From RPQJ01 sp963700045 (GTDB lineage Bacteria > Pseudomonadota > Gammaproteobacteria > Steroidobacterales > Steroidobacteraceae), in contig CAVOWK010000015.1 in NCBI GenBank assembly GCA_963700045.1, positions 62,001 through 126,000 on the forward strand: a DNA stretch of 64,000 nucleotides, in the 5' to 3' direction. Every line of letters begins with the position of its first letter. Positions within the stretch are counted from its first letter, which is position 1. The translations under genes were made by a program, and so were the position numbers. This document shows positions 44,538 through 53,183 of the stretch, in pieces. The notes beneath the pieces are model-generated. The model was not told where the DNA came from. It saw only the letters and a program-made list of their open reading frames with translations, and searched no databases.

Positions 44538-44857
44538 AGACTCAACCTCACCTGGTAGCCGATCGCACGACGAATCAGTTGCAGGATGTAATCCTCCTCC
44601 GCGACGGCTACGTCCCGCGCAGGCGCAGGGAGCACGATGACGAGGCCTGTCCAGCGTCGATCGAGTTCCCGGATGTATTCGCGGGCCCTGCCCGTCGCCA
44701 ACCGCTCGTCGACGATGACGGCGCCATTCACCGGATCGCGCACCAGTTGCTGCAGCAGGACTGGCAGTTCCTCCGGGCTCGCGCTCAGCTGCCTGACCCC
44801 GGCCAGAGCAAAGCCAGGGCGCGCATCGGTTGGAGCGATCACGACGATCTTTCTCAC
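44534..44857 (-). CDS. ntpF: V/A-type ATPase subunit F
   Basis: A 107-residue Rossmann-like stalk subunit (KIVVIAPTDARPGFALAGV start; GAVIVDERLATGRAREYI; the usual RRAIGYQVRLSL end). It couples the D shaft to subunit C and may regulate ATPase activity. GTG at 44857 overlaps the C-subunit stop (GTGA). Confidence 0.87.
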   Translation of the reverse strand: MRKIVVIAPTDARPGFALAGVRQLSASPEELPVLLQQLVRDPVNGAVIVDERLATGRAREYIRELDRRWTGLVIVLPAPARDVAVAEEDYILQLIRRAIGYQVRLSL

Positions 44858-45792
44858 GCGACCAGCTCCTTTTCGAGCCCGGCAGCATCGAGATGGGCGG
44901 CGTGCAGCAGCAGGGATTGATTGCGCGCATGAATGTAAACGCGCCACGCATAGTCAAGGACGGTGCCGACGGGATCCTCGTCGCGGCTCAGGTTGCGAGT
45001 CCTGCGGGACAGGCGTCCAAGCAGGATCGTCTCGAGGGAACCTTCGGCCATTGCCAGCGGCGGTGCCGCGCGGCCCGCAATCTCGCGAACCAGGAGATCG
45101 AGACTGGCCATGTCCTTGTCGGCGCCAATCCGCTGCAGGCGCGGAACATCGATCGTGCCGCCGGGCAGGAACGCCTCGGCGTCGGCGATTTCCCAACGCA
45201 ACTGCTTGTAGAGCGTCATGAGATTGCGCAGGTCGATGAAAGAAGCGAAGAATTCCCGGACGGGCGGACACAGGCGGGCATCGTTCATGCGCCCGAGATA
45301 GTTCCGGGTGAGCCGCGTCTCGAAGCCCTTCAGCCCCGTCTCTGCATAGGCACGTCGCAGCGATCCTGCGCCACCGTCGGCCGGCTCCAATGCGAACGCA
45401 ATGGCCGCGACTGCGGTCGGAACATCCGTACGCTGCGACAGCGCCGTGCGCAATGCGTCGGCGACCTGGCTTGCCGCAAGCAGGCGGGCGATCTCTGCAT
45501 CCCGCTGCACAGCCTTGTTGCGAAGGCACAGCACGACGGTCTTGAGCTCGAACAACCCGAGCATCGGATCGACGCTCGCACGCAGCCGACGATTCGCCTG
45601 GCTTCGCAGCCAGCCCAGCTCGCGCAGGAATCGTTCCCAGATGACGTCGTCCGTGACACCCGGCGGCAAGCCGCGCGCACGGATCGCGCTCCACTCCGCT
45701 GTCAACACCGCGCGCCGGGCACGCACCCGCGCCAGGAGGTAGTCCGTCGGGTAGCCGTCGGAGGCGATGTCACGCAGCAGTTCGCTGAGCAT
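44854..45792 (-). CDS. ntpC: V/A-type ATPase subunit C (AC39/d type)
   Basis: A 312-residue, largely helical funnel subunit linking the c-ring to the central stalk. Repeated helix patterns (LGLFELKTVVLCLRNKA, FIDLRNLMTLYKQLRWEIAD, VLDYAWRVYIHARNQSLLLHA) match the AC39 family. The 5' end overlaps subunit E by 23 bases. Confidence 0.9.
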   Translation of the reverse strand: MLSELLRDIASDGYPTDYLLARVRARRAVLTAEWSAIRARGLPPGVTDDVIWERFLRELGWLRSQANRRLRASVDPMLGLFELKTVVLCLRNKAVQRDAEIARLLAASQVADALRTALSQRTDVPTAVAAIAFALEPADGGAGSLRRAYAETGLKGFETRLTRNYLGRMNDARLCPPVREFFASFIDLRNLMTLYKQLRWEIADAEAFLPGGTIDVPRLQRIGADKDMASLDLLVREIAGRAAPPLAMAEGSLETILLGRLSRRTRNLSRDEDPVGTVLDYAWRVYIHARNQSLLLHAAHLDAAGLEKELVA

Positions 45793-46354
45793 TGGATTTC
45801 GCGAGCAGGTCGTTGATCAGGTTCGGCAGCAGGTCGGGCCAGGCCGATTCCAGGCGTGTCTCGAGCGTATTGCTCACGCGGATCCGCCCAGCGTCGGCCT
45901 CCACCTCCAATCCACCGCAAATGGCTGGATCGCACACGACTTCGGCAGCCGGGAACCGTGCACACGCGGCCTCCCGATCGCCTGGGTTCACGCGGACACG
46001 TTGCCAGTCTCGCTGCGGCAGCTCGCGGACCAGAGCCTGGAAAAGCTCCGCACCGCTCGCGTCGCGCAGATGCGGCAGCTCCGCGACTGCAAGCCGGTAG
46101 AGTCGACCTGCGAGGACGAGTGCCGTCTGCGCACGAATTTCGCGAGCGCGATGCCCGCCTTCGACGATTGCATCGTCCCGCAGCTTGCGTGCGAGCGCGG
46201 CAGCCGCCTCCGTTTCCCGCAGGTGTTGCTGCTCGAGCGCGTGCGCCAATTCGAGGCGATAGGCCTCAGCCTGTGCCCGCACATCGCTCCAGAGCGATGC
46301 GACATCCTCGGTCGCCCTGCTGCGCAGCGACTCGACCAGCGCCGCCCTGCCCAT
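45770..46354 (-). CDS. ntpE: V/A-type ATPase subunit E (peripheral stalk)
   Basis: A 194-residue protein with an N-terminal long helix (ALVESLRSRATEDVASLWSD) and a C-terminal alpha/beta domain (CGGLEVEADAGRIRVSNTLE), the family architecture. It forms the peripheral stalk with the H/G-type subunit. Starts three bases after the ring-subunit stop. Confidence 0.88.
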   Translation of the reverse strand: MGRAALVESLRSRATEDVASLWSDVRAQAEAYRLELAHALEQQHLRETEAAAALARKLRDDAIVEGGHRAREIRAQTALVLAGRLYRLAVAELPHLRDASGAELFQALVRELPQRDWQRVRVNPGDREAACARFPAAEVVCDPAICGGLEVEADAGRIRVSNTLETRLESAWPDLLPNLINDLLAKSNAQRTAA

Positions 46355-46357
46355 CGC

Positions 46358-46591
46358 TCACACCTGCAGCAGGATCATTGCGGCGATCACGAAACCCAGG
46401 ATCACGATGGTTTCCGGGATCGCGAGCAGGATGATGATCGTCGCCGTCAACTCCGGCTTCTCGGCCAGGGCCCCTGCCCCGGAGGCCCCGATCCGCGACT
46501 GCACCCAGGCAGTGGCGAGTGCGCTGATCCCCAGCGCGAGTGCGGCAGCGAAGGCCATCAGGACCTTGTCCCAGTGCACGACGGCATCCAT
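46358..46591 (-). CDS. ntpK: V/A-type ATPase rotor ring subunit K (c)
   Basis: A 77-residue, two-helix proteolipid. The ion-binding carboxylate is E60 (LLAIPETIVILGF); TM1 carries small residues for ring packing (AALALGISALATAW). The short two-helix form resembles Thermus-type and F-type c chains rather than the 150-residue duplicated K of Enterococcus. Whether protons or sodium are carried cannot be decided from the residues visible. Confidence 0.92.
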   Translation of the reverse strand: MDAVVHWDKVLMAFAAALALGISALATAWVQSRIGASGAGALAEKPELTATIIILLAIPETIVILGFVIAAMILLQV

Positions 46592-46601
46592 GGTTCTCTC
46601 C

Positions 46602-48470
46602 TCAGTCGACCTTCTTGAGCGGCTCGTAGCGCCGGCCGCCGGTTTCGATAAACTTGCCGAAGAACTCGACGTAATGCAGGCGCAGCGCGTGGATCGTCGG
46701 CGCGAACGCGCCGAGCAGGATATTGAACGCATGCAGCAGCACAGCGACCGCGATACCCATCCAGACGCTGCCCGCGGCGCCGGCGAGCTCGTTGGCGACG
46801 TACGCGAGCAGCACCGACGCGAGGCCGACGGCCATGATGCGCGCGTAGGACACGATGTTGCCGAGGTGCCGGAGCAACTCGAAAGGCGCCAGCAATCCGC
46901 CCGTCAGCAGCAGCACCGGGCCGATCACCAGCATCGCCATCAGCAGTGGCTTCCTGAGCAGTGCGGCGACCGGTGCGAAATAGGACGCGAGCACTCCCGC
47001 CACGCAGAGCAAGGTCAGGATGCTGAACAGCCTGGCCACCGCTTCGCGCGTCCGGTGTCCCTTCAGTGACGAGACGATGCCCAGGACCAGCCCGACGAGC
47101 ACGTGGACGGCGCCGACAGCCAGCGCGAAGTAGAGCATCGGCACGATCGATGTGCGCCTGTCGATACAAGCCGGGCCGAGGCCCAGCCACTGCGCGCCCA
47201 GCTCACCGAAGCACTCGCCGTACAGCGCCCCGAAAATGATTGAGTAAACGGAGGCAACCGCCAGGATCTGCCCGACCTGCCGCAGCGTCCGGCGACCCCT
47301 GGCGAACGCGACGAGACCGATCGCCACCAGCAGCAGCACGAGCCCATAGCCGATGTCGCCGAGGATCATGCCGAAGAACAGGGGGAAGAAGATGCCGATG
47401 AACGGCGTGGGATCGATCGAGGAGTACCGGGGCGTGGGCAAGGGACGGAGCAACAGTTCAAAGGGCTTGAAGTACGCGGGGTTGCGCAATGCCACCGGCA
47501 CCTCGTCGAGGTCCTGCTGCAGGATCTCGCGCTCCTCGACGACCACGGTCTCGCCGTGTTTCGCGACGAGCGTCTTGCGCAGCCCCTCCACGCTCACGGA
47601 CGGCATCCAGCCGTAGAGCACGAAACAGCGGTCGGTTTCGTACATCGACGCGCTGGTCCGCAGCAGCGCAAGGCGACGGCGCAGCCAGTCCCTTACGTTC
47701 TCGTAGAGTCCCCGCCATGAAAGCGCGAAGTCCTGGGCCTCCTTGTCGAGCGCTGCCATGTCGGCCCGCAGCGCCTCCTGACGTGCCCGTGTGGCCCGGA
47801 TCTTCTCCGGCAACGAGAGCCCTTCCAGATACGCAGGCAGGGCGATCTCCGGGATGCGATTGTCGCGCAACCCTTCTTTGAGTTTGGTGGCGAGGTCCTT
47901 TTCCGTCGTGAGCAACCCGATGTAGGAACCATCCTCGGCGCGTGCTGTGCGCACCTCCGCGCCTAGCAGCAAGCGGCCTGCAACGCGCGTGAGTTGCTCC
48001 AGCGCCGCGGGATCACGGACTTCGACACCGATGAACTCCAGGCCCGCGCCGTCGGCACCCTTGGGTGCCAGCGATTCGACGGTCGAGAGGAAAACGGTGT
48101 AGCGGTTGAGTTGCGCCAGCTCCCCTTGCAGCGCTTCCCGTCGGCGCTCGCGCTCCTCGGCGGACTGGACGTGCTTGCCGATCACCGCCGCGATGGAGTT
48201 CACTGCACTCGGCGCACTCAGGTGAGACTCCCGTGTTTCGACGTCCGGCAGCAGGGCAAGCAGCCGATCGACCTTCACGCTCAGGTCTTCAAGGAACAGT
48301 CTTTCGGCAAGCATCCTGCCGTCGAGGGCGAGCGGATGGATCTGGAGCACGGCGCCTTCGTCGATTCGTCCCTTGATCTCCGGATCGATCTGCAGGACCT
48401 CGGCACGCTCGATCGTCTCGAGCACGGGCAGCATCTCATTGCGGGGACCCGTGATCTCGACCTTGGACAT
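46602..48470 (-). CDS. ntpI: V/A-type ATPase subunit I (a, stator channel)
   Basis: A 622-residue protein with a soluble N-terminal half and about seven to eight helices in the C-terminal half. The conserved arginine of the ion channel is in NIVSYARIMAVGLASVLLA, and GMILGDIGYGLVLLLVAIG is the first channel signature. PTPFIGIFFPLFFG is also standard. ATG at 48470 (MSKVEITGPR) lies one base beyond the stop of the H/G subunit; an overlapping GTG at 48482 is possible. Confidence 0.95.
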   Translation of the reverse strand: MSKVEITGPRNEMLPVLETIERAEVLQIDPEIKGRIDEGAVLQIHPLALDGRMLAERLFLEDLSVKVDRLLALLPDVETRESHLSAPSAVNSIAAVIGKHVQSAEERERRREALQGELAQLNRYTVFLSTVESLAPKGADGAGLEFIGVEVRDPAALEQLTRVAGRLLLGAEVRTARAEDGSYIGLLTTEKDLATKLKEGLRDNRIPEIALPAYLEGLSLPEKIRATRARQEALRADMAALDKEAQDFALSWRGLYENVRDWLRRRLALLRTSASMYETDRCFVLYGWMPSVSVEGLRKTLVAKHGETVVVEEREILQQDLDEVPVALRNPAYFKPFELLLRPLPTPRYSSIDPTPFIGIFFPLFFGMILGDIGYGLVLLLVAIGLVAFARGRRTLRQVGQILAVASVYSIIFGALYGECFGELGAQWLGLGPACIDRRTSIVPMLYFALAVGAVHVLVGLVLGIVSSLKGHRTREAVARLFSILTLLCVAGVLASYFAPVAALLRKPLLMAMLVIGPVLLLTGGLLAPFELLRHLGNIVSYARIMAVGLASVLLAYVANELAGAAGSVWMGIAVAVLLHAFNILLGAFAPTIHALRLHYVEFFGKFIETGGRRYEPLKKVD

Positions 48471-48471
48471 C

Positions 48472-48801
48472 CTAACCAGCACGGGATGACCCCGGGGCGA
48501 TGCAGGCGATGTGCCGGGCGACGAGACTTCTCAATGCTTCATCGTCGAGTTGTTCGATGGCGCGTGCCGCGTCCTGCGCCTGGCCGACGATCTCCGCAGC
48601 GCTCTTTCGTGCGGCTTCCCGGGCCGCAGCTTCGCCTTGGCTCGAACCGCCTGGCAGACGCCCCATCTCGGCGGTGTGTTCCGCCTGGATCTGACGCCGC
48701 GCATCCTCGAGCCACTGGCTCGCTTTCTCGCGCTCGGCGTTGAGCTTCTCCCGGATTTCCTCTTCGACGCCGAGGATCTCTTGCAGGGTACTTTGCAGCA
48801 T
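48472..48801 (-). CDS. V/A-type ATPase subunit H/G (peripheral stalk)
   Basis: A 109-residue, strongly charged coiled coil (LQEILGVEEEIREKLNAERE, then Ala/Arg/Glu-rich helix) in the position of the G/H stalk subunit at the head of Thermus-type operons. It should pair with subunit E. ATG at 48801 was preferred over the longer frame because it gives the family length. First gene of the ATPase operon. Confidence 0.8.
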   Translation of the reverse strand: MLQSTLQEILGVEEEIREKLNAEREKASQWLEDARRQIQAEHTAEMGRLPGGSSQGEAAAREAARKSAAEIVGQAQDAARAIEQLDDEALRSLVARHIACIAPGSSRAG

Positions 48802-49031
48802 CGGGCAAAACCAGGGCCGCGACGGCCTGCCAGGGCTTACATTCGGCAGATCCATTGCCCCTCTGGGAAATTCTAGTCCGTACTCGCACTTGGGCAATCC
48901 GCAATTGAGGAAGCACTCCTGAATGCCGCCAGGGGTTCGCCTTTGGTGCGCCGAACGCAACTTGGATCCAGTCGAACCAGCGAATGCACGGATTTTCAAA
49001 CCGGGTGCGACGGCGTAAATGTTAAATCGCA
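48802..49031. promoter_or_regulatory. divergent intergenic region, ATPase operon / Pcm-esterase gene
   Basis: A 230-base gap between divergent transcription starts, less GC-rich than its surroundings near 48870-48905 and 49010-49035. It should hold promoters for the ATPase operon and the methyltransferase-esterase gene. I found no clear operator or inverted repeat. Confidence 0.5.
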
Positions 49032-51059
49032 ATGAATGTGCTTAAGGACAAGCACCCCGACTACCGCAAACTCCGCCAGTCAATGGTGGACCGACAGATC
49101 GTGCACCGCGGTGTCCGAGCCCCGCTCGTCCTCGACGCAATGCGGAGCGTGTCGCGCGAGGCATTCCTGCCGCCTGACCTGCGCGAGTTCGCCTACGACG
49201 ACTCGCCCCTGCCGATCGAGGAAGGTCAGACGATTTCGCAGCCTTACATCGTCGCGCTGATGGCCGAGGCATTGCTGCTGCAGGGCGGCGAGACGGTCCT
49301 CGAGATCGGCACCGGCTCGGGCTACGCGGCGGCGGTGATCGCGAAGATCGCGCGGCACGTCTACACGATCGAGCGTTACAGCCAGCTGGCCGTCAAAGCC
49401 GCGGCGACACTCGCCGCGGAGGGCTTCGACAACGTGCACGTGCTGCACGGCGACGGCACGCTCGGCTGGCCCGAGCACGCCCCGTTCGACGCCATCGTCG
49501 TGGCGGCCGGTGGACCCAGGGTGCCGGAGTCGCTGAAGCACCAGCTCAGGATCGGTGGGCGGATGGTGATTCCCGTCGGGTCACGGGATCGGCGAACCCA
49601 GGAACTGCTGCGCATCACCCGGGTGGCAGAGGAAGAATTCCAGACCGAGGAACTGCTCGACGTGCGCTTCGTGCCGCTCGTGGGCGAGGAAGGCTGGACG
49701 CCGGACCGGCCAGACGACCAACCGGTCCAGCTCGCCCCTGCCCGGCCGGCCCCACTCGCTGACGCCCAGCTCGCGAGTTCGATCGCGCTCAACTGCGAGG
49801 CCTTCACGGACATCGCCTCGGCCGATCTGGAGCCGCTGCTCGAGCGAATCGGTGCGGCTCGTGTCGTGCTGATCGGTGAGGCCTCGCATGGAACCTCGGA
49901 GTTCTATCGCATGCGCGCCCGCATTACGCGCGAGCTGATCGAACGCAAGGGCTTCGCATTCGTCGCCATCGAGGGAGACTGGCCGGACGCTGCACGCGTC
50001 GACCACTACGTGCGGCACGCGAACTACCCGCCGTCCGAGTGGACGGCCTTTGCCCGCTTCCCGGTGTGGATGTGGCGCAATCGCGAGACCCGCGAGTTCG
50101 TCGACTGGCTGCATGCGCGCAACGCCGGGCTCAAGTTCACGCAACGCACCGCGTTTCACGGACTCGACCTGTACAGCCTGCACAGCTCGATCCGCGCGGT
50201 CCTGCAGTACCTGGACGACGTGGACCCGCACACCGCGCGCGTGGCGCGACTGCGCTACGGTTGCCTTACGCCCTGGCAGACGGATCCGGCTACCTACGGT
50301 CAGGCCGCGCTGACGGGGCACTACCGCACCTGCGAGGACGAAGTGGTCGCGGTGCTCGTGGACCTGCAGCAGAAGCAGCAGGCCTACGCCGAGCACGATG
50401 GCGAGCGGTTCCTGGATGCGGCGCAGAATGCGCTGCTGGTGACGAACGCGGAGCAGTACTACCGGGTCATGTACTACGGCTCGCGCGCCAGCTGGAACCT
50501 GCGTGACGGGCACATGTTCGAGACGCTGCAGAACCTGCTGCGTCATTACGGGCCCGCGAGCCGCGGTATCGTCTGGGCTCATAACTCCCACGTCGGCGAT
50601 GCCAGCGCGACGGAGATGTCGAAGCGAGGTGAGTACAACATCGGCCAGTTGTGCCGCAATCACTTCGGCCTGGAGGCATACTCGATCGGCTTCGGCACCC
50701 ACACCGGCACGGTCGCTGCTGCTACGGACTGGGATGGGCCCATGCTCGTCAAGGACGTTCGCCCGTCGCTTGATCAAAGCTACGAGCGCCTGTTCCATGC
50801 CGCCGGAGTGCCTGGATTCCTTCTGCCCTTGCGCAAGCCCGCATCGAACGACCTGCGCGAGGCGCTGCTGAAGCCACGGCTCGAACGGGCGATCGGCGTC
50901 ATCTATCGTCCGGAGACCGAACTGCAGAGCCATTACTTCGAGGCCGTCCTGCCGCGACAGTTCGACGAGTACGTCTGGTTCGACCAGACCTGCGCCGTGA
51001 CGCCGCTCGACTCGTCCGAACTGAAGGGAGCACCGGACACCTATCCATTCGGCATCTGA
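49032..51059 (+). CDS. protein-L-isoaspartate O-methyltransferase fused to erythromycin-esterase domain
   Basis: A 675-residue fusion. Residues 1-215 are a Pcm domain: MVDRQIVHRGV start, QTISQPYIVALM, and the SAM loop VLEIGTGSGYAAAV near residue 90; it methylates isoaspartyl residues in damaged proteins. Residues about 255-670 are an EreA/EreB-like esterase: GEASHGTSEFYRMRA (catalytic His region), AFVAIEGDWPDA (catalytic Glu) and a WAHNSHVGDAS motif. Fusions of this kind are known in databases, but the esterase substrate is not. The single frame is uninterrupted and both halves keep their motifs. The next gene follows after 14 bases. Confidence 0.93.
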   Translation: MNVLKDKHPDYRKLRQSMVDRQIVHRGVRAPLVLDAMRSVSREAFLPPDLREFAYDDSPLPIEEGQTISQPYIVALMAEALLLQGGETVLEIGTGSGYAAAVIAKIARHVYTIERYSQLAVKAAATLAAEGFDNVHVLHGDGTLGWPEHAPFDAIVVAAGGPRVPESLKHQLRIGGRMVIPVGSRDRRTQELLRITRVAEEEFQTEELLDVRFVPLVGEEGWTPDRPDDQPVQLAPARPAPLADAQLASSIALNCEAFTDIASADLEPLLERIGAARVVLIGEASHGTSEFYRMRARITRELIERKGFAFVAIEGDWPDAARVDHYVRHANYPPSEWTAFARFPVWMWRNRETREFVDWLHARNAGLKFTQRTAFHGLDLYSLHSSIRAVLQYLDDVDPHTARVARLRYGCLTPWQTDPATYGQAALTGHYRTCEDEVVAVLVDLQQKQQAYAEHDGERFLDAAQNALLVTNAEQYYRVMYYGSRASWNLRDGHMFETLQNLLRHYGPASRGIVWAHNSHVGDASATEMSKRGEYNIGQLCRNHFGLEAYSIGFGTHTGTVAAATDWDGPMLVKDVRPSLDQSYERLFHAAGVPGFLLPLRKPASNDLREALLKPRLERAIGVIYRPETELQSHYFEAVLPRQFDEYVWFDQTCAVTPLDSSELKGAPDTYPFGI

Positions 51060-51073
51060 AAGCGGAGTCGTTC

Positions 51074-51979
51074 GTGGCGGCGTGCAGGGACATCGGTTAC
51101 GTGCTCGACAAGCTCGAGTGGATGCGCGCCGAGGGCATCTGGCCGAATGGCCTGCGCTACCTGTGGACCGACGCGTTCGGCGTCGTGCTGCTGGTGTCTC
51201 TGCACGCGGCACTGCAGGATCCGCGATACCTCGAGCAGGCGCGCACGCTCGTTGCAGACGTCGAGCGTGTGCTGGGCCGCCCCCGCGGCCTGCGCATCGG
51301 CGAGGCTCCCGACCGTGGCGGCCAGTACTACCACTATCTCGCGATGTGGATGTACGCGCTCTCCGTCCTGGGGCGGTACGTGCCGGAATACAAGGCGAAG
51401 GGGATCCAGCTGGCGCGGGACGTGCACGATGCGTTCGTGGTCCCGGCACATGGCGTGCGATGGAAGATGCGCGAGGACCTGAGCGGCCCCGATCCCGACT
51501 TCGCGGGCTTCGGCGCGCTGGATGCCTTCGACGGCTATGTTTCGTACCGGCTGCTGGACGAAGCGGCGCTGGCACCGCAGATCGCAGACATGCGCCGGCT
51601 CGTCGAACGGGCTTATCCGGAGCTCTCGATCAACCAGGATCTCGGCATCGGCATGATGCTCTGGATGACCCAGTTCTTCCCCCACGAGAACTGGGCAGTC
51701 ACGCAGCGCAACCGCTGCCTCAGGATGCTCGACCGGCTTTGGGCGGACGAGGGCTACTTCTGCCGAGGGCCCGGTTTGCCCGAGGTCAAGTTCGCCTTCA
51801 CGAACTACGGCGTCGCGATCGGGTTACAGGCCGTCGGTGCGATGTCCGGACGCGTGGATCGACTGCATTCGTTCTTCGAGGGTTATCGATCCGGGGACGA
51901 ATACGATCGCGAGGCCATCACGCACGTGATGGCGTGCAGCTCCCATCTGCCGGGATACCTGCTGCAGGGCTACGCCTAG
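51074..51979 (+). CDS. protein of unknown function, probable (alpha/alpha)-barrel
   Basis: A 301-residue protein with repeated helical pairs rich in Tyr, Trp and Gly (LRYLWTDAFGVVLLVSLHAA, GQYYHYLAMWMYALSVLGRY, SYRLLDEAALAPQ, NQDLGIGMMLWMTQFFPHE). The repeated short helices with aromatic turns suggest a six-hairpin toroid, as in some glycoside hydrolases, but no catalytic motif is certain. Start GTG at 51074 with CGGAG seven bases before it. It is probably co-translated with the methyltransferase-esterase gene upstream. Confidence 0.72.
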   Translation: MAACRDIGYVLDKLEWMRAEGIWPNGLRYLWTDAFGVVLLVSLHAALQDPRYLEQARTLVADVERVLGRPRGLRIGEAPDRGGQYYHYLAMWMYALSVLGRYVPEYKAKGIQLARDVHDAFVVPAHGVRWKMREDLSGPDPDFAGFGALDAFDGYVSYRLLDEAALAPQIADMRRLVERAYPELSINQDLGIGMMLWMTQFFPHENWAVTQRNRCLRMLDRLWADEGYFCRGPGLPEVKFAFTNYGVAIGLQAVGAMSGRVDRLHSFFEGYRSGDEYDREAITHVMACSSHLPGYLLQGYA

Positions 51980-52842
51980 AGAGCGGCGACCCGGTTCCGC
52001 GACTCGAGCCAGGTGCGGACCCGCTTGGCGTCCGCGATCCGCGTGTACTTGCCATAGGAATTGAGCAGGACCATCACGACCGGGTGGCCATCGATCACGG
52101 CCTGCATCACGAGACAGCGTCCGGCCTCCGGGATGTAGCCGGTCTTCTGCACGTCGACCTGCCAGGCCGGATTGGCGACCAGCAGGTTGGTATTGCGGAA
52201 CTCAAGCAGTTGGCGGCCGACCGTCACGGTGTGACGGGCAGACGTAGAGTATTCGCTGATCGTGCGGTTGCCTGCGGCCGCCAGCACCAGCTTGGCCAGG
52301 TCCTCGGGGCTCGCCACATTGCGGCTCGACAAACCCGTGGGCTCGACGAAGTGCGCCGTGCTCATGCCGAGCGCAGCGGCCTTATTGTTCATGGCCTGGA
52401 CGCAAGCACGCAGGCCGCGTGGATAGGATCGGCAAAGCGCGTATGCGGCACGGTTCTCGGACGACATCAGTGCCAGGTGCAGCAGGTCCTGCCGGCTCAA
52501 CTTGTAGCCGGCCGCGAGGCGCGAACCATTGCCGGCGGTTCCACGCACGTCATCGGCGCTGATGGTCACCGCCTGGTTCAGCGGCTGACCGGCCTCGAGC
52601 ACCACCAGGGCAGTCATCAGCTTGGTGATGGAGGCAATCGGAACGGCAATGTGTTCATTGCGCGCTGCAAGCACCGATGAGGCTGACTCATCGAGGATGT
52701 AGTAGGCGTGGGAGCGAACTTCGGGGATCGTCTTCGGCGCAGCGGACCCCTGCGTGGCAGCCAGCGCGGCCAGGGGTGTGAACACGGCCAGCATGACACT
52801 CGTCAGCGTCTTCAAACCCATATTCCTGCGCCAATACAGCAT
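51976..52842 (-). CDS. pbpG: D-alanyl-D-alanine endopeptidase (peptidase S11, PbpG-type)
   Basis: About 288 residues with a signal peptide (GLKTLTSVMLAVFTPLAALA). All three penicillin-binding motifs are intact: S-x-x-K in ASITKLM, S-x-N in SSENRAA and K-T-G in QKTGYIPEAG. It cuts D-Ala-mDAP cross-links in peptidoglycan, in the periplasm. Possible ATG starts are 52851, 52842 and 52821; an AGGAG lies 2, 11 and 32 bases before these, so the start is uncertain by a few residues. The stop shares a CTAG with the stop of the convergent gene. Confidence 0.92.
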   Translation of the reverse strand: MLYWRRNMGLKTLTSVMLAVFTPLAALAATQGSAAPKTIPEVRSHAYYILDESASSVLAARNEHIAVPIASITKLMTALVVLEAGQPLNQAVTISADDVRGTAGNGSRLAAGYKLSRQDLLHLALMSSENRAAYALCRSYPRGLRACVQAMNNKAAALGMSTAHFVEPTGLSSRNVASPEDLAKLVLAAAGNRTISEYSTSARHTVTVGRQLLEFRNTNLLVANPAWQVDVQKTGYIPEAGRCLVMQAVIDGHPVVMVLLNSYGKYTRIADAKRVRTWLESRNRVAAL

Positions 52843-53183
52843 GTCTTCCATCGCTCCTGCGAGATAGTCGCTGCCTCGGGCCGCTCGCGAATCGCGCCAG
52901 CGTGTGTCGAGGCGGCCGGTAGCCTGCCACAGTCCGCAACGAATGTGACATAGCGTCGGACGGAAGACTTGCAACAGCTTCACATTTCGGACTGACGCGA
53001 CGACGGTGCGCGAGGCTTGCCGCCGCATGTCTCCTGCAACCCGCGGCCAGGCAGTCATCGGCCCCTCGGTCATCCGCGGCGACCGGCGCCGAGTGGGGGC
53101 GGTTCGACTTGTGAACCGCGTCACAGTCGGGGCTGACATATTCGTACGGCGGTCACAGACCACGCCTGGACCCCTGGGGCTAG
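52843..53183. other. divergent intergenic region of 341 bases
   Basis: No gene recognised. It separates the endopeptidase (minus) and the GGDEF-EAL gene (plus). It contains the CRP-type site listed separately and a wider pair of half-sites, AATGTGA at 52942-52948 and TCACATT at 52980-52986, 31 bases apart. Promoters for both genes should lie here. Confidence 0.6.
53110..53125 (+). promoter_or_regulatory. CRP/Clp-type operator (TGTGA-N6-TCACA)
   Basis: A perfect consensus half-site pair, TGTGA at 53110-53114 and TCACA at 53121-53125 with a six-base spacer, 58 bases upstream of the GGDEF-EAL start. This is the classic site for CRP-family regulators (CRP, Vfr, Clp). Position suits regulation of the c-di-GMP gene. 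Binding is inferred from sequence only. Confidence 0.65.
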
